From Bacillota bacterium (lineage in GTDB: Bacteria > Bacillota > JADQBR01), in the NCBI GenBank assembly GCA_016278515.1, contig JADQBR010000029.1:9634-72682 (forward strand): 63,049 nt of DNA. The letters are read 5' to 3'. Positions 53,449-61,280 of this stretch are shown piece by piece. Every line of letters begins with the position of its first letter. Positions within the stretch are counted from its first letter, which is position 1. The notes beneath the pieces are model-generated. The model was not told where the DNA came from and made no database searches. It saw only the letters and a list, made by a program, of their open reading frames with translations. A program made the translations under genes and the position numbers.

Positions 53449-53592
53449 GTCAGGGATATTTTGCTTAATATTAATTACGATACAGATTTGGATGTAATAG
53501 TATGTACACCGGAAGAGTGGCGAAAGCATAAAGATGATAAAGCTACTTTTATGGGTATTATAAATAAGACTGGGGTGAGTTTACTTGATTGA
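53449..53592 (+). pseudogene. C-terminal fragment of a nucleotidyltransferase, fused behind a helicase scrap
   Basis: The frame reads VRDILLNINYDTDLDVIVCT then PEEWRKHKDD, typical of the metal-site strand and the following region of minimal nucleotidyltransferases (D-x-D in D-L-D-V). The N-terminal GS motif is missing. Just before it, GFEEKINDMMSKKK (53407-53446) copies the end of the SNF2 helicase at 33.6 kb (FEEKINDMMSRKR). At the helicase locus toxin-antitoxin relics also follow directly, so this is probably a decayed duplicate of that junction. Confidence 0.55.
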
Positions 53593-53800
53593 TACGGTAA
53601 AGTACAATGACCTGTATCCTGCTTTCCCATTACCGATACAAGAAACTTCTAGTCAGCGGCAGGTCATTGTTCAGCCCCCACCTGGAACAACATCTTCACC
53701 AGACTTATTGCCAAGGCAGCAAAGAATTAATATAAATGATAATGCTTTTCCTAAAAGCCAGAAAATCCATAAAGGATTTTCTGGCTTTATGGTGAAATAA
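53585..53800 (+). CDS. Hypothetical small protein (doubtful)
   Basis: A 71-residue frame starting TTG 53585, six bases after GGGGTGA. It is rich in Pro, Gln and Ser and has no recognised domain. Its last codons are built from a perfect inverted repeat (53754-53788). It may be a real small gene or chance. Confidence 0.25.
   Translation: MIDTVKYNDLYPAFPLPIQETSSQRQVIVQPPPGTTSSPDLLPRQQRININDNAFPKSQKIHKGFSGFMVK
53754..53788 (+). terminator. Perfect 15-bp hairpin
   Basis: AAAGCCAGAAAATCC (53754-53768) and GGATTTTCTGGCTTT (53774-53788) are exact complements with an ATAAA loop. AT-rich sequence flanks it but a T run is short. It is a likely bidirectional terminator. Confidence 0.6.
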
Positions 53801-53954
53801 AGGTTGTTTGGAGAGTTATAATCGAATTTTAAGCAATTGCACCAAAAAAATGCTATTTGTGGAACATATCCAGAACATCCGTCGTCTAAAAGAATTGCGG
53901 TCCTAAAATGATGAATTATCAAAACAGCACGAAACTGTTGATTAGTTTAGGTTT

Positions 53955-54020
53955 TCCTGACCAACTTTCCAACTGACCAACCGTCCAACTTTTTACTGTC
54001 CAACTAACCAACATCCAACC
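53955..54020. repeat. Octamer-arm repeat, single arm, upstream of wzz
   Basis: TTTCCTGACCAACTTTCCAACTGACCAACCGTCCAAC-type series (written here only as its units: GACCAACT, TTCCAACT, GTCCAACT). It matches the right arm of the palindromic family and ends 20 bases before the wzz start. Confidence 0.7.
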
Positions 54021-54039
54021 AGCCAAGGGAGTGAGCATC

Positions 54040-55341
54040 ATGGAAGAAGAAATTGATTTACGAGAACTAATAGAAGTCATACTTAGGGGCAAAGTCATTA
54101 TAGCAGTGATTACCATATTGGCTGTATTGGCTGCAGGTATATTTAGCTTTTTCGTTATGTCCCCTACATATGAAGCAACAGCAACATTAATGGTCAGCCC
54201 ACTATCACCGAATAAACTTAACGTCGAAGAAGACAGCGCATATCAAGCATTGCTAGATTCCTTGTCTCGCTACCCTCAGTTGACTATGGAAACATATCGA
54301 GCTGAGGTTAAAAACCCGGTAATTCTTAAAGAGCTAATTAGTGATATGAAGCTTGATTCAGAAAAATATACAATTAGTTCCTTAACCAATGCTATAACGG
54401 TAGAGGCGGTTCAGGATACTAATCTAGTTAGGATTAAAGTAAAGAATACCGATCCTGCTCTGGCTGCCGAAATATCTAATAAACTTTCCCAAAAGTTTGT
54501 CGCCTTTATTTCTAAGACTACTAAAGAACAACTAGGTAAGTCTGCCGAATTTATTAAACAGCAGTTGGATCAAGAAAAAATAAACTTAGACACAGCCACT
54601 ACAGACATAAAAGAGTTTTTGGCTAAACCGCGGGGCGTAAATGAATTAAGACAAGAAATTGATTCTAAGATTACTCAAATGACTAATTTCAAGACCCAAC
54701 TGGTAGACCTGGAAGTAGAAGGAGAAACTATTACCGCAGCTATAGGAAAAACCAAAGAAGAATTAGCTAATCAGCCTAAAACGTTGGTTACCGAAAAATC
54801 AATAATGGACGACCAGTTAATGGAAAAGATTGCCGATGAAACCGGAAACTTAAGTTTGGATAACATATCTAACTTACAACTACATAGTGAAGAAGTTAAC
54901 CCAATTTATCTTGAACTTTCTCAAACATTAGCTAATGACACTATTAAGCTCTCATCAATCTCAGCCCAAAGAAATGCAATAAAAGAGAGAATTACGGAAC
55001 ACCAAAAGCAGTTAGAAGCACTACAGGCTGATTTAGCTGAGAAGGAAGTTACTTACGAGCAATTTCAGAGACAAGTTGAATTGTCCAAAGAAAACTATAA
55101 CACCTTTTTAGAAAAGTATCAGGAGTCAAAGGTAACCCAGTCAGCAAAAATCGGTGAAGCCAACATAATGGTAGTCTCACCTGCTATGATTCCCGAACAA
55201 CCGGTTTCTCCTAATAAAAAATTAAACGTTGCCATAGCCGCAGTGTTAGGCTTAATGCTAAGCGTATTCCTAGTATTCTTCAAAAATTTCTGGCAAAACT
55301 CCGCCAGCACCGACCCCAACACCAAAGCAACCAACGTCTAA
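54040..55341 (+). CDS. Wzz-type polysaccharide chain-length determinant / Wzc N-domain-like protein
   Basis: A 433-residue protein with two membrane helices, near residues 18-42 and 393-415, and a long extracytoplasmic coiled-coil region between. The Wzz signature is present: EIDLRELIEVILRGK, VMSPTYEATATLMV, and a terminal PEQPVSPNKKLNVAIAAVLG. There is no tyrosine kinase domain. It would set the length of a surface polysaccharide. ATG 54040 follows AAGGGAG. A terminator at 55358 closes it. It pairs functionally with the CapD/WbpM-like gene at 56.7 kb. Confidence 0.85.
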   Translation: MEEEIDLRELIEVILRGKVIIAVITILAVLAAGIFSFFVMSPTYEATATLMVSPLSPNKLNVEEDSAYQALLDSLSRYPQLTMETYRAEVKNPVILKELISDMKLDSEKYTISSLTNAITVEAVQDTNLVRIKVKNTDPALAAEISNKLSQKFVAFISKTTKEQLGKSAEFIKQQLDQEKINLDTATTDIKEFLAKPRGVNELRQEIDSKITQMTNFKTQLVDLEVEGETITAAIGKTKEELANQPKTLVTEKSIMDDQLMEKIADETGNLSLDNISNLQLHSEEVNPIYLELSQTLANDTIKLSSISAQRNAIKERITEHQKQLEALQADLAEKEVTYEQFQRQVELSKENYNTFLEKYQESKVTQSAKIGEANIMVVSPAMIPEQPVSPNKKLNVAIAAVLGLMLSVFLVFFKNFWQNSASTDPNTKATNV

Positions 55342-55357
55342 CTAAATAATTCACACT

Positions 55358-55391
55358 AAAACGCTCTACTCTCAAAAAAGTAGGGCGTTTT
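55358..55391 (+). terminator. Terminator after wzz
   Basis: AAAACGCTCTACT (55358-55370) pairs with AGTAGGGCGTTTT (55379-55391), one mismatch, followed by CAT. The T stretch is inside the stem. Confidence 0.75.
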
Positions 55392-55396
55392 CATAG

Positions 55397-55600
55397 GAAA
55401 CCGGAAAGTAGAAAGTTAGAAAGGGGAAAGCCTAATCAATTTTCTAATAAGATGGCGCAGTATGTTTGTTGTTCCTTTCCAACTGTCCAACTTTCTACTT
55501 AAAGAACTGTCCCCATGGCGTAGCAGGAAATAATTAAATCCTTTTTGCCTTTCCCGTCCAACTGACCAACTGACCAACTTTCCAACATTCCAGCAGGAAA
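55397..55600. repeat. Octamer-palindrome repeat cluster with GGGGAC remnant
   Basis: GGAAAGTAGAAAGTT on the left and TTTCCAACTGTCCAACTTTC on the right flank one centre; a second unit (AGGAAATAATTAAATCC centre) ends in GTCCAACTGACCAACTG units. Between them GAACTGTCCCC (55502-55512) plus TGGCGTAGC is the end of a 65-bp GGGGGAC palindrome. Confidence 0.75.
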
Positions 55601-55658
55601 ACCAACACATTTGTCGAATACTAAACGAAATGCCAATTTTTCTCTGGGAGTGAGCACT

Positions 55659-56447
55659 ATGCAAAAAAACAGACAAACACAAGAGCACCTAGATGCCAAG
55701 TCAATACTCTCTTCCAGAGAACTAGAAGCAGCTATGCTTGCCCGCATAAACGTAGGAAGAAACGGCATGGCCGCCGTCCTTGGAATCTCAGTCAACAGTG
55801 TTAAAACTCTCCTGCGGAGAATAAAGCAAAAACTAGGACAAGAATGGCAGCAAAACAAAAATATTATATGGCCAACTACGGAAAACGCACAAGAATCCAA
55901 GGGATTAAAGACTAATGAGCTAGATCAGTTCGAGAACGGTTACTATCACCGTTTAGAGCGAGAGCTAACTAGACAGTTCAAAGCCCGCCGCGGTTCTTTT
56001 TTATTACTTATTAACCAAAGCCACCCGGGAAAAGACATCATCCATGTCACTTCCTCCCAGAGATTTTGGCTGCGCCCAGTTATAAAGGAATTAGAAGATA
56101 GAAAATATATAAAACTCTTGAGAGTAGACTGGAACGAAACCTTTTCACCCAATTGGCTGCCCCTAATAAACCGAGGCAGAAAAGAAATCCGAGCAGCCGA
56201 TTACGTAACATATAACGCCCAATTCGTCGTTCAATACATTAACGACTATATAAAAAATGACCTAGAAGATTATCTCCTAGAATGCACAGACAAACTCAAA
56301 GAGGTAAAAACAACCTCTAAAAACAAAACCATCCCAAACATCAAAGACCTAACATCAACAGTAGTCGCTAACCTAAATATAGGAAAAACAGGGGTGACAA
56401 AACAGTTGGTTAGCAGAAAGTTGGACAGTTGGACAGGAAATAATTAA
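55659..56447 (+). CDS. LuxR-type HTH protein with repeat-derived C-terminus
   Basis: A 262-residue protein. Residues 15-62 hold a LuxR/sigma-70 region 4-like helix-turn-helix (SSRELEAAMLARINVGRN; GISVNSVKTLLRRIKQKLG). The rest, about 200 residues, is not recognised, though it is basic and lacks membrane segments. ATG 55659 follows TGGGAG by eight bases. The last dozen codons (QLVSRKLDSWTGNN) and the TAA lie within a palindromic repeat arm, so the original C-terminus has been replaced or extended. Placed between two polysaccharide genes, it may regulate them; this is inference. Confidence 0.6.
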   Translation: MQKNRQTQEHLDAKSILSSRELEAAMLARINVGRNGMAAVLGISVNSVKTLLRRIKQKLGQEWQQNKNIIWPTTENAQESKGLKTNELDQFENGYYHRLERELTRQFKARRGSFLLLINQSHPGKDIIHVTSSQRFWLRPVIKELEDRKYIKLLRVDWNETFSPNWLPLINRGRKEIRAADYVTYNAQFVVQYINDYIKNDLEDYLLECTDKLKEVKTTSKNKTIPNIKDLTSTVVANLNIGKTGVTKQLVSRKLDSWTGNN

Positions 56448-56640
56448 AATCTTTATTGTTGCCTTTCCCGACCAACCGACCAACTAGCGGAGCCAGGGGG
56501 ACGGTTCGAGCGACCCCGCAGGACAGCGGAGCCAGGGGGACGGTTCGAGTGGCCCCGCAGGGCCGAAGGGAAGCCGATGGAACTGTCCCCCTGGCGTAGC
56601 GGTCCAGCAATTCCTGACCAACTGACCAACTGTCCAACTT
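56402..56640. repeat. Octamer-palindrome repeat with nested 65-bp palindromes
   Basis: The left arm (CAGTTGG, GGACAGTTGGACAGG) begins inside the preceding gene. The centre AAATAATTAAAATC is followed by the right arm (CCCGACCAACCGACCAACT). A partial (56492-56524) and a complete (56531-56595) GGGGGAC palindrome are inserted, then the right arm units resume (TGACCAACTGACCAACTGTC) up to 56640. Confidence 0.8.
56531..56595. repeat. 65-bp REP-like palindrome, copy A
   Basis: Ends GCCAGGGGGACGGTTC and GGAACTGTCCCCCTGGC are near-perfect inverse complements; a GGCCCCGCAGGGCC palindrome lies between. Copy B at 58621-58685 has the same length and only a few differences. Confidence 0.85.
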
Positions 56641-56657
56641 ATTAAAGAGGTGTTCCC

Positions 56658-58517
56658 ATGTTCACAAAACTCAAACGCATATCCGCCCTAATGCTAATCG
56701 ACGCCGCCCTAATAATCTTCGCCCTATACATAGCCCTACTATTACGTTTTGACGGTATTTCCAATATCCCAAGCGCCCATATAAAATCAGCCTACATGAT
56801 GGCACCACTCTTTACAGGTACTTTAATTTTAACCTTCTATTTCACCGGTCTTTATAATCGCTTATGGAAATATGCTAGTATCGGTGAACTAATTGTAGTT
56901 ATCACTGCTGTATCTATGGGAACTGTCATTGCCATCGCCGCAGTTTACTTCATTAATGCCGGTAATGTTCAGTTTGCCCGGGGAGTATTCATCTTGCACT
57001 GGCTGTTAAATATCTTTTTAATTGGTGGTTCTCGTTTAGGCTGGCGGTTAGTAAGGGATTACGGACTAAACAACGGAAAAAACAATGGCGGTAAACCGGT
57101 CTTAGTGTTTGGCGCTGGTGATGCTGGAGTAATGGTGACCAAAGAGTTGAAAAATCACTATAACGGCCAGATTAACCTTGTCGGTTTTATAGATGATGAT
57201 CCTTCTAAAAAGAATCTGCAGATACTCGGTAACCCAGTCTTGGGAGGTCGGGGAGATATCCCTGACATAGTCGAACGATTTGGCGTGCAGGAGATTATTT
57301 TAGCCATGCCTTCTGCCCAAGGTAAAACCATACGAGAAATAGTTGAAGTGTGCTATAAGATAGGAGTTAAGGTTAGAACCGTTCCCGGTATGTACGATTT
57401 AATTGAAGGAAACGTAACGGTCAACCAGATAAGAGATGTACAAGTTGAAGATTTATTAGGGAGAGAACCGGTTAAGGTAGATTTAGAAAGTATTTCTCAT
57501 TACATAGCAGGAGAAGTTATTTTGGTCACCGGTGCCGGCGGTTCTATCGGGTCGGAATTGTGCCGACAGATTATACGCTTTGCACCAAAGAAACTTTTAC
57601 TGCTGGATCTTTCGGAAAACAATGTTTATGACATTGAGATGGAACTGCAAAACAATAATCCTCAGATAGATATTTATCCTATTGTCAAAGATGTCCGAGA
57701 TGAACAGGCAGTTGAACAAGTATTCAAATTACATAACCCAATAGTTGTCTTTCATGCGGCTGCTCATAAACATGTACCTTTAATGGAAGCGAATCCTGAA
57801 GAAGCCATCAAGAATAATGTGATGGGTACCTACAATGTGGCTGATGCTGCCAATAAATTTGGCACCAGTAAGTTTGTTCTTATTTCAACTGATAAGGCCG
57901 TTAACCCATCCAGTATTATGGGAGCATCAAAGAGAGTGGCAGAAATGGTTATTCAGCATCTAAATTCCATCAGTAAGACTGATTTTGTTGCTGTCAGGTT
58001 TGGTAATGTTCTGGGAAGCAGAGGCAGTGTCATACCTTTATTTAAAAAGCAAATTGCCGAAGGCGGCCCCGTTACGGTGACCCATGAGGAAATGGTAAGA
58101 TACTTCATGACCATTCCCGAGGCTGTACAACTAGTAATACAAGCAGGTGCCATGGCTAAAGGCGGCGAGATTTTTGTTCTTGACATGGGAGAACCGGTAA
58201 AGATTATGGATTTAGCTGAGAGTTTAATAAGATTATCCGGCTTTGAACCAGGTGAAGACCTTGAAATAGCGATTACCGGCATCAGGCCCGGTGAAAAGTT
58301 GTTTGAAGAGCTATTAACAGACGAAGAAGGAGTTAACTCCACTAACCATAAACGTATTTTTGTAGCCAAACCCCATGATATAAATAGTAAATTAATCGAG
58401 GAAACGACAAGTGATTTAAGAAGAGGGCTTCATCCGAGGAATAAGTACGAGACAGAAAACTTCCTAAGGAGCTTTCTAGCTGGGTTTAGGAGCAAGGAAG
58501 ATAAAATGACGGGGTGA
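56658..58517 (+). CDS. Nucleotide-sugar 4,6-dehydratase, WbpM/CapD/PglF family
   Basis: A 619-residue protein: four N-terminal membrane helices (about 8-130), a first Rossmann domain (VLVFGAGDAGVMVTKEL), and a second, catalytic SDR domain with VTGAGGSIGSELCRQI and HAAAHKHVPLMEANPEEAIKNN, then STDKAVNPSSIMGASKR; the catalytic Tyr is replaced by Met in this ST-M-GASK segment, as known in this family. It would make UDP-4-keto-6-deoxy sugars for a surface glycan. It belongs with the wzz-like gene. The start is ATG after AAAGAGGTG. The 3' end is unaffected by the repeats. Confidence 0.9.
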   Translation: MFTKLKRISALMLIDAALIIFALYIALLLRFDGISNIPSAHIKSAYMMAPLFTGTLILTFYFTGLYNRLWKYASIGELIVVITAVSMGTVIAIAAVYFINAGNVQFARGVFILHWLLNIFLIGGSRLGWRLVRDYGLNNGKNNGGKPVLVFGAGDAGVMVTKELKNHYNGQINLVGFIDDDPSKKNLQILGNPVLGGRGDIPDIVERFGVQEIILAMPSAQGKTIREIVEVCYKIGVKVRTVPGMYDLIEGNVTVNQIRDVQVEDLLGREPVKVDLESISHYIAGEVILVTGAGGSIGSELCRQIIRFAPKKLLLLDLSENNVYDIEMELQNNNPQIDIYPIVKDVRDEQAVEQVFKLHNPIVVFHAAAHKHVPLMEANPEEAIKNNVMGTYNVADAANKFGTSKFVLISTDKAVNPSSIMGASKRVAEMVIQHLNSISKTDFVAVRFGNVLGSRGSVIPLFKKQIAEGGPVTVTHEEMVRYFMTIPEAVQLVIQAGAMAKGGEIFVLDMGEPVKIMDLAESLIRLSGFEPGEDLEIAITGIRPGEKLFEELLTDEEGVNSTNHKRIFVAKPHDINSKLIEETTSDLRRGLHPRNKYETENFLRSFLAGFRSKEDKMTG

Positions 58518-58523
58518 GTATAT

Positions 58524-58615
58524 AGTTGGTAAGTTGGAAAGTTGGAAAGTAGACAGGAAAAGCTTTTGAACTTCCTGACCAACCGACCAACTGACCAACT
58601 GAAAGCTGACCACTG
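58524..58615. repeat. Octamer-palindrome repeat
   Basis: Left arm AAGTTGGAAAGTTGGAAAGT and AGACAGGAAAAGC, centre TTTTGAACTT, right arm CCTGACCAACCGACCAACTG. It is directly followed by a GGGGGAC palindrome. Confidence 0.8.
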
Positions 58616-58620
58616 CCAAA

Positions 58621-58685
58621 GCCAGGGGGACGGTTCGAGCGGCCCCGGAGGGCCAAAGGGAAGCCGATGGAACTGTCCCCCTGGC
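58621..58685. repeat. 65-bp REP-like palindrome, copy B
   Basis: Same ends as copy A; the centre reads GGCCCCGGAGGGCC. Again it sits immediately beside an octamer-repeat arm. Confidence 0.85.
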
Positions 58686-58770
58686 TGTACGGTTCTTTTT
58701 GCCGTTTAAGTGTAAAATTGAACAATGGTTAAACAATAGTTAAACAATAGTTTAAAAGGGGGCTTTTCAG

Positions 58771-59265
58771 ATGAGCAATAAAAAGAAAAAATTAGAGAAA
58801 AACAAAAAGGTTAATAAAAACAAGAAAAAGCATAAACCAAAAGATAACAATAAGAAGATACTGCAAAATTCAATAATAAATAATATGTTTCCAGATGCTC
58901 AATTTACTGTAAACGATACTGATAACAAGCTATCTGGGGTAATACTAGATTATGCACAGCCGCTTCTTGATAAATTGCCAGGGTTTTCGGAACAGAAAAA
59001 AATTATCTCCTTAGCTTGCTTAACTTGGAATATGTGTATAGTCCCTCCAAAAGAAGCAGAAAAGGCAAAAAAGCAAATGGAAGAAAAACTTTGTAAAGGA
59101 GATAAACAGGCAATTGAAGATATGAATGAACTTATGGGCTATCTTATTGCAAGAAAATATCAGTTATTTGAAGACGACAAGCGAATTATTGTTTCATACA
59201 AACTCACAAAGAAAAATAACCGTCTAAACTTAGATGTGGCATATAGCCAGAAAGTTATAGAATGA
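58771..59265 (+). CDS. Hypothetical protein with Lys-rich N-terminus
   Basis: A 164-residue protein, not recognised. The first 30 residues are almost all Lys and Asn; the rest (residues 40-164) looks like a compact alpha-rich domain (LDYAQPLLDKLPGFSEQKK, TWNMCIVPPKEAEKAKKQME). ATG 58771 follows AAAGGGGGC. The last 39 codons and the following repeat are duplicated in tandem (59373-59599), without a start for the second copy. It is flanked on both sides by octamer repeats. Confidence 0.6.
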   Translation: MSNKKKKLEKNKKVNKNKKKHKPKDNNKKILQNSIINNMFPDAQFTVNDTDNKLSGVILDYAQPLLDKLPGFSEQKKIISLACLTWNMCIVPPKEAEKAKKQMEEKLCKGDKQAIEDMNELMGYLIARKYQLFEDDKRIIVSYKLTKKNNRLNLDVAYSQKVIE

Positions 59266-59599
59266 TATGGTAAAAGGATAACAAGCAGACAGTTGGACAG
59301 TTGGAAAGTAGACAGGAAAAGCTTTTGAACTTCCGGACCAACTGAAAGCTGACCAACTGACCAACTAACTAGATTGCAAGAAAATATCAGTTATTTGAAG
59401 ACGACAGGCGAATTATTGTTTCATACAATGTCACAAAGAAAAATAACCGTCTAAACTTAGATGTGGCATATAGCCAGAAAGTTATAGAATGATATGGTAA
59501 AAGGATAACAAGCAGACAGTTGGACAGTTGGAAAGTAGACAGGAAAAGCTTTTGAACTTCCGGACCAACTGAAAGCTGACCAACTGAAAGCTGACCAAC
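59146..59599 (+). repeat. 227-bp direct tandem duplication
   Basis: 59146-59372 and 59373-59599 share the gene 3' end (AAGAAAATATCAGTTATTTG, then the GTCACAAAG/CTCACAAAG segment) plus the following octamer repeat. Only a few substitutions are visible, for example GACAAGCG/GACAGGCG. The repeat at the unit border suggests unequal recombination between repeat copies. Confidence 0.9.
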
Positions 59600-59635
59600 T
59601 GACCAACTGACCAACTGACCAACCAACTCACTTAA
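59511..59635. repeat. Octamer-palindrome repeat, extended arm
   Basis: CAGACAGTTGGACAGTTGG left, centre AAAGCTTTTGAACTTC, right arm with CCAACTGAAAGCTGA twice, then TGACCAAC five times, the longest perfect octamer run in the window. Confidence 0.85.
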
Positions 59636-59719
59636 CCTGTTGACCGCTGCTTCTTCTTTAGCGTATAATGGTTTTGCTGGAAGACATCTATGAGTAATAA
59701 CGCAGAGGAGTGGAAACAG

Positions 59720-59881
59720 ATGCCTAAGCGCAAATTCACTGTTGTTATTGAAAAAGATGAAGACGGAAAATATATAGCTTCTGTACCCGCATTGCCGGGG
59801 TGCCATACCCAGGCAGACAATCTAAATGACTTGGAGGAGCGTATCCAGGAAGCTATAGAGCTTTGTATGGAAGTTTGTTGA
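59720..59881 (+). pseudogene. HicB-like antitoxin, shortened by a frameshift
   Basis: A 53-codon frame from ATG 59720 (AGAGGAG nine bases before): RKFTVVIEKDEDGKYIASVP and ALPGCHTQADNLNDLEERI are clear HicB/UPF0150 features. It stops at TGA within the helix where the family continues; another frame then reads VEEYETLRTTKKR, resembling the expected end, so a one-base shift is likely. No HicA toxin gene is next to it. An upstream ATG at 59690 in frame is an alternative start. The protein could still be functional as a short version. Confidence 0.6.
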
Positions 59882-60147
59882 AGAATACGAAACTCTTCGT
59901 ACCACTAAAAAGAGATAAACGTAAGGGATGCTCCGTTACTAGCGGGCGTTTTAACGCTTATCGTGAACGGGATGCTTGATTTCCGGTTCTTTTTTGCATA
60001 TAAGTAGAAATTTTGGAAGCTGGACAGGAAAATATTTTAAATCTTTTAGTTTTTCCTGACTCCTGACCAACCGACCAACTGTCCAACTGTCCAAGAAGAG
60101 CAGTAGGAAATTAATCAGCTAAGAAGACGAATTGGGAGGGTTTTGAT
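59882..60147. other. Intergenic region with hairpin and repeat
   Basis: Contains a GC-rich inverted stretch (GGATGCTCCGTTACTAGCGG with CGTGAACGGGATGCTTG) and an octamer-palindrome repeat at about 60011-60095 (GCTGGACAGGAAAAT; CCTGACCAACCGACCAACTG). No gene is visible. Confidence 0.5.
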
Positions 60148-60402
60148 ATGAAATGGGAAGAAGTAAGAACGCTTTTTCCTAACACATGGGTATTGGTAAA
60201 AGTACTGAATTTTTTTATAGAAGATGATGTAAAGTATATAGACCAAGTGGAAGTAATAAGGGATGTTAACGAAAAGGATGTAGTGAAGGAGTTTAAGAAA
60301 ATAAACCGGGATTATAGCGGAGATGCAGGTATAATTCTATATCATACCTCTCAAGAAGAAATTTCGTTCAGAATCAGGCATTGGTTAGGAGTCCGTATGT
60401 AA
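60148..60402 (+). CDS. Conserved small protein, partner of a retropepsin-like protease
   Basis: An 84-residue protein: MKWEEVRTLFPNTWVLVKVL, then DQVEVIRDVNEKD and YHTSQEEISFR ending in HWLGVR. I recall proteins of this pattern directly preceding small aspartyl proteases in various bacteria; no function is known to me. ATG 60148 follows GGGAGGG. The protease gene begins two bases after the stop. Confidence 0.6.
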   Translation: MKWEEVRTLFPNTWVLVKVLNFFIEDDVKYIDQVEVIRDVNEKDVVKEFKKINRDYSGDAGIILYHTSQEEISFRIRHWLGVRM

Positions 60403-60404
60403 TC

Positions 60405-60569
60405 ATGAAGATATATTATCGTAATAGGTTGCTATATACTTCTGTTATTTTATCCTATCGTGGCAAGCAGATTAAGTTAGATGACATCATTATCGATACA
60501 GGCTCAGCGACCACGTTGTTTGATGTAGACGAAGTATTACCTCTTGGTATGAAAATAGCTGTCTATTGA
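60405..60569 (+). pseudogene. Retropepsin-like aspartyl protease, truncated by a repeat
   Basis: A 54-residue frame from ATG 60405: MKIYYRNRLLYTSVILSYRG, then IIIDTGSATTLFDVDEV with the catalytic D-T-G-S of clan AA proteases. Normal members are about 120 residues; here the frame ends at TGA 60567-60569, which is the first TGA of a TGACCAAC repeat unit. The repeat has thus replaced the C-terminal half. Single-domain proteases of this type act as dimers and need the missing part. Confidence 0.65.
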
Positions 60570-60665
60570 CCAACTAAGAAAAAGCTGACAGTTGGACTGT
60601 TGGTCAGGAAAAGCTTTTGACTTTCCTGACCAACCGAAAGCTGACCAACTGACCAACTGTCGATT
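60567..60665. repeat. Octamer-palindrome repeat
   Basis: Starts with TGACCAACT that provides the stop of the protease relic, then CAGTTGGACTGTTGGTCAGG, centre AAAAGCTTTTGAC, right arm CCTGACCAACC and TGACCAACTG. Confidence 0.8.
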
Positions 60666-61019
60666 GACCCAACATAATTAAATTATGTATTAAGTAAAGA
60701 ACTGGATAAAGACATCCGGTTTTTTTTGCAGTTTAAGTGTAGAAAGTTGGACAGGAAAGTTGGTCAGTTAGTCAGTTGGACAGGAAAAGATTTTTATTAT
60801 TAGGGTTTTCTGACCAACTGACCCCTGACTGACCAACCGACCAACTAAGCGGCCAGGAAAAGCTTTTGAACTTCCTGACTGCTGACCAACCGACCACTGA
60901 CTAACTAAGAAACCGGGACAGTTGGACAGTAGACAGGAAAAGTCTTTTTTTTAGTTTTTGCCTTTCCCGACCAACCGACCAACCGTCTGCTGTCCAACTG
61001 AGAAGCCGGAGGTTTCGCG
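60666..61019. repeat. Compound octamer-palindrome cluster
   Basis: About 60736-61000 holds at least three units in a row (centres near 60795, 60862 and 60950), each with CAGTTGG/CAGGAAAA on the left and CCTGACCAAC/CCCGACCAAC on the right. No gene is seen in the rest of the gap, apart from the GCCGGAGG ribosome site at its end. Confidence 0.8.
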
Positions 61020-61280
61020 ATGTACAGACGAGCAGCGGTTTCAATTCCAAGCAATATTGTAGAAGGTAAAGCAAGAGGCTCAAACAAAGATTATAATAGA
61101 TTCTTGCTAATGGCTAGAGGGTCACTTGAAGAAGTGAAGTATCAAATCTTGTTAGCAAAAGATTTGAAGTATATAGATGACACGAAATACAAAGAAATAT
61201 TTAATAAGACGGACGAGGCTGGAAGGCTTCTTGGTGGCTTAATCAAAAAACTAGATAGTAGTCAGTTGGTCAGGAAATAA
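61020..61280 (+). CDS. Shortened four-helix-bundle (23S rRNA intervening sequence) protein with repeat-derived tail
   Basis: An 86-residue frame: MYRRAAVSIPSNIVEGKARG then the second half of the bS23/IVP four-helix family. Compared with the copy at 62875, codons 3-40 are missing (114 bases, in frame), the join being at ATGTAC|AGACGA. The C-terminal KKLDSSQLVRK and the TAA come from an octamer-repeat arm, so both ends are altered. Upstream bases including CCGGAGGTTT-CGCG are almost identical in the two copies. It is likely non-functional, though the frame is open. Confidence 0.7.
   Translation: MYRRAAVSIPSNIVEGKARGSNKDYNRFLLMARGSLEEVKYQILLAKDLKYIDDTKYKEIFNKTDEAGRLLGGLIKKLDSSQLVRK

Larger units (their letters stand above)
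53207..54039. other. Gene graveyard and repeat-containing intergenic region
   Basis: No intact gene of recognised family. It contains, in order, a short stretch matching the helicase 3' end (about 53407-53440), a nucleotidyltransferase fragment (53449-53592), a doubtful ORF ending in a hairpin, and one arm of the octamer repeat (about 53955-54020). The first part (53207-53400) has no family I recognise. Confidence 0.6.

Noticed and set aside
53309-53497. 62-codon frame MVVLCRNLGTT...
   Set aside because: It only joins unrecognised sequence to the helicase scrap; no ribosome site, so it is not called as a gene.
59580-59640. Regular repeats that look CRISPR-like
   Set aside because: The unit is only 8 bases, without unique spacers, and the arms are palindromic with each other; no cas genes are present.
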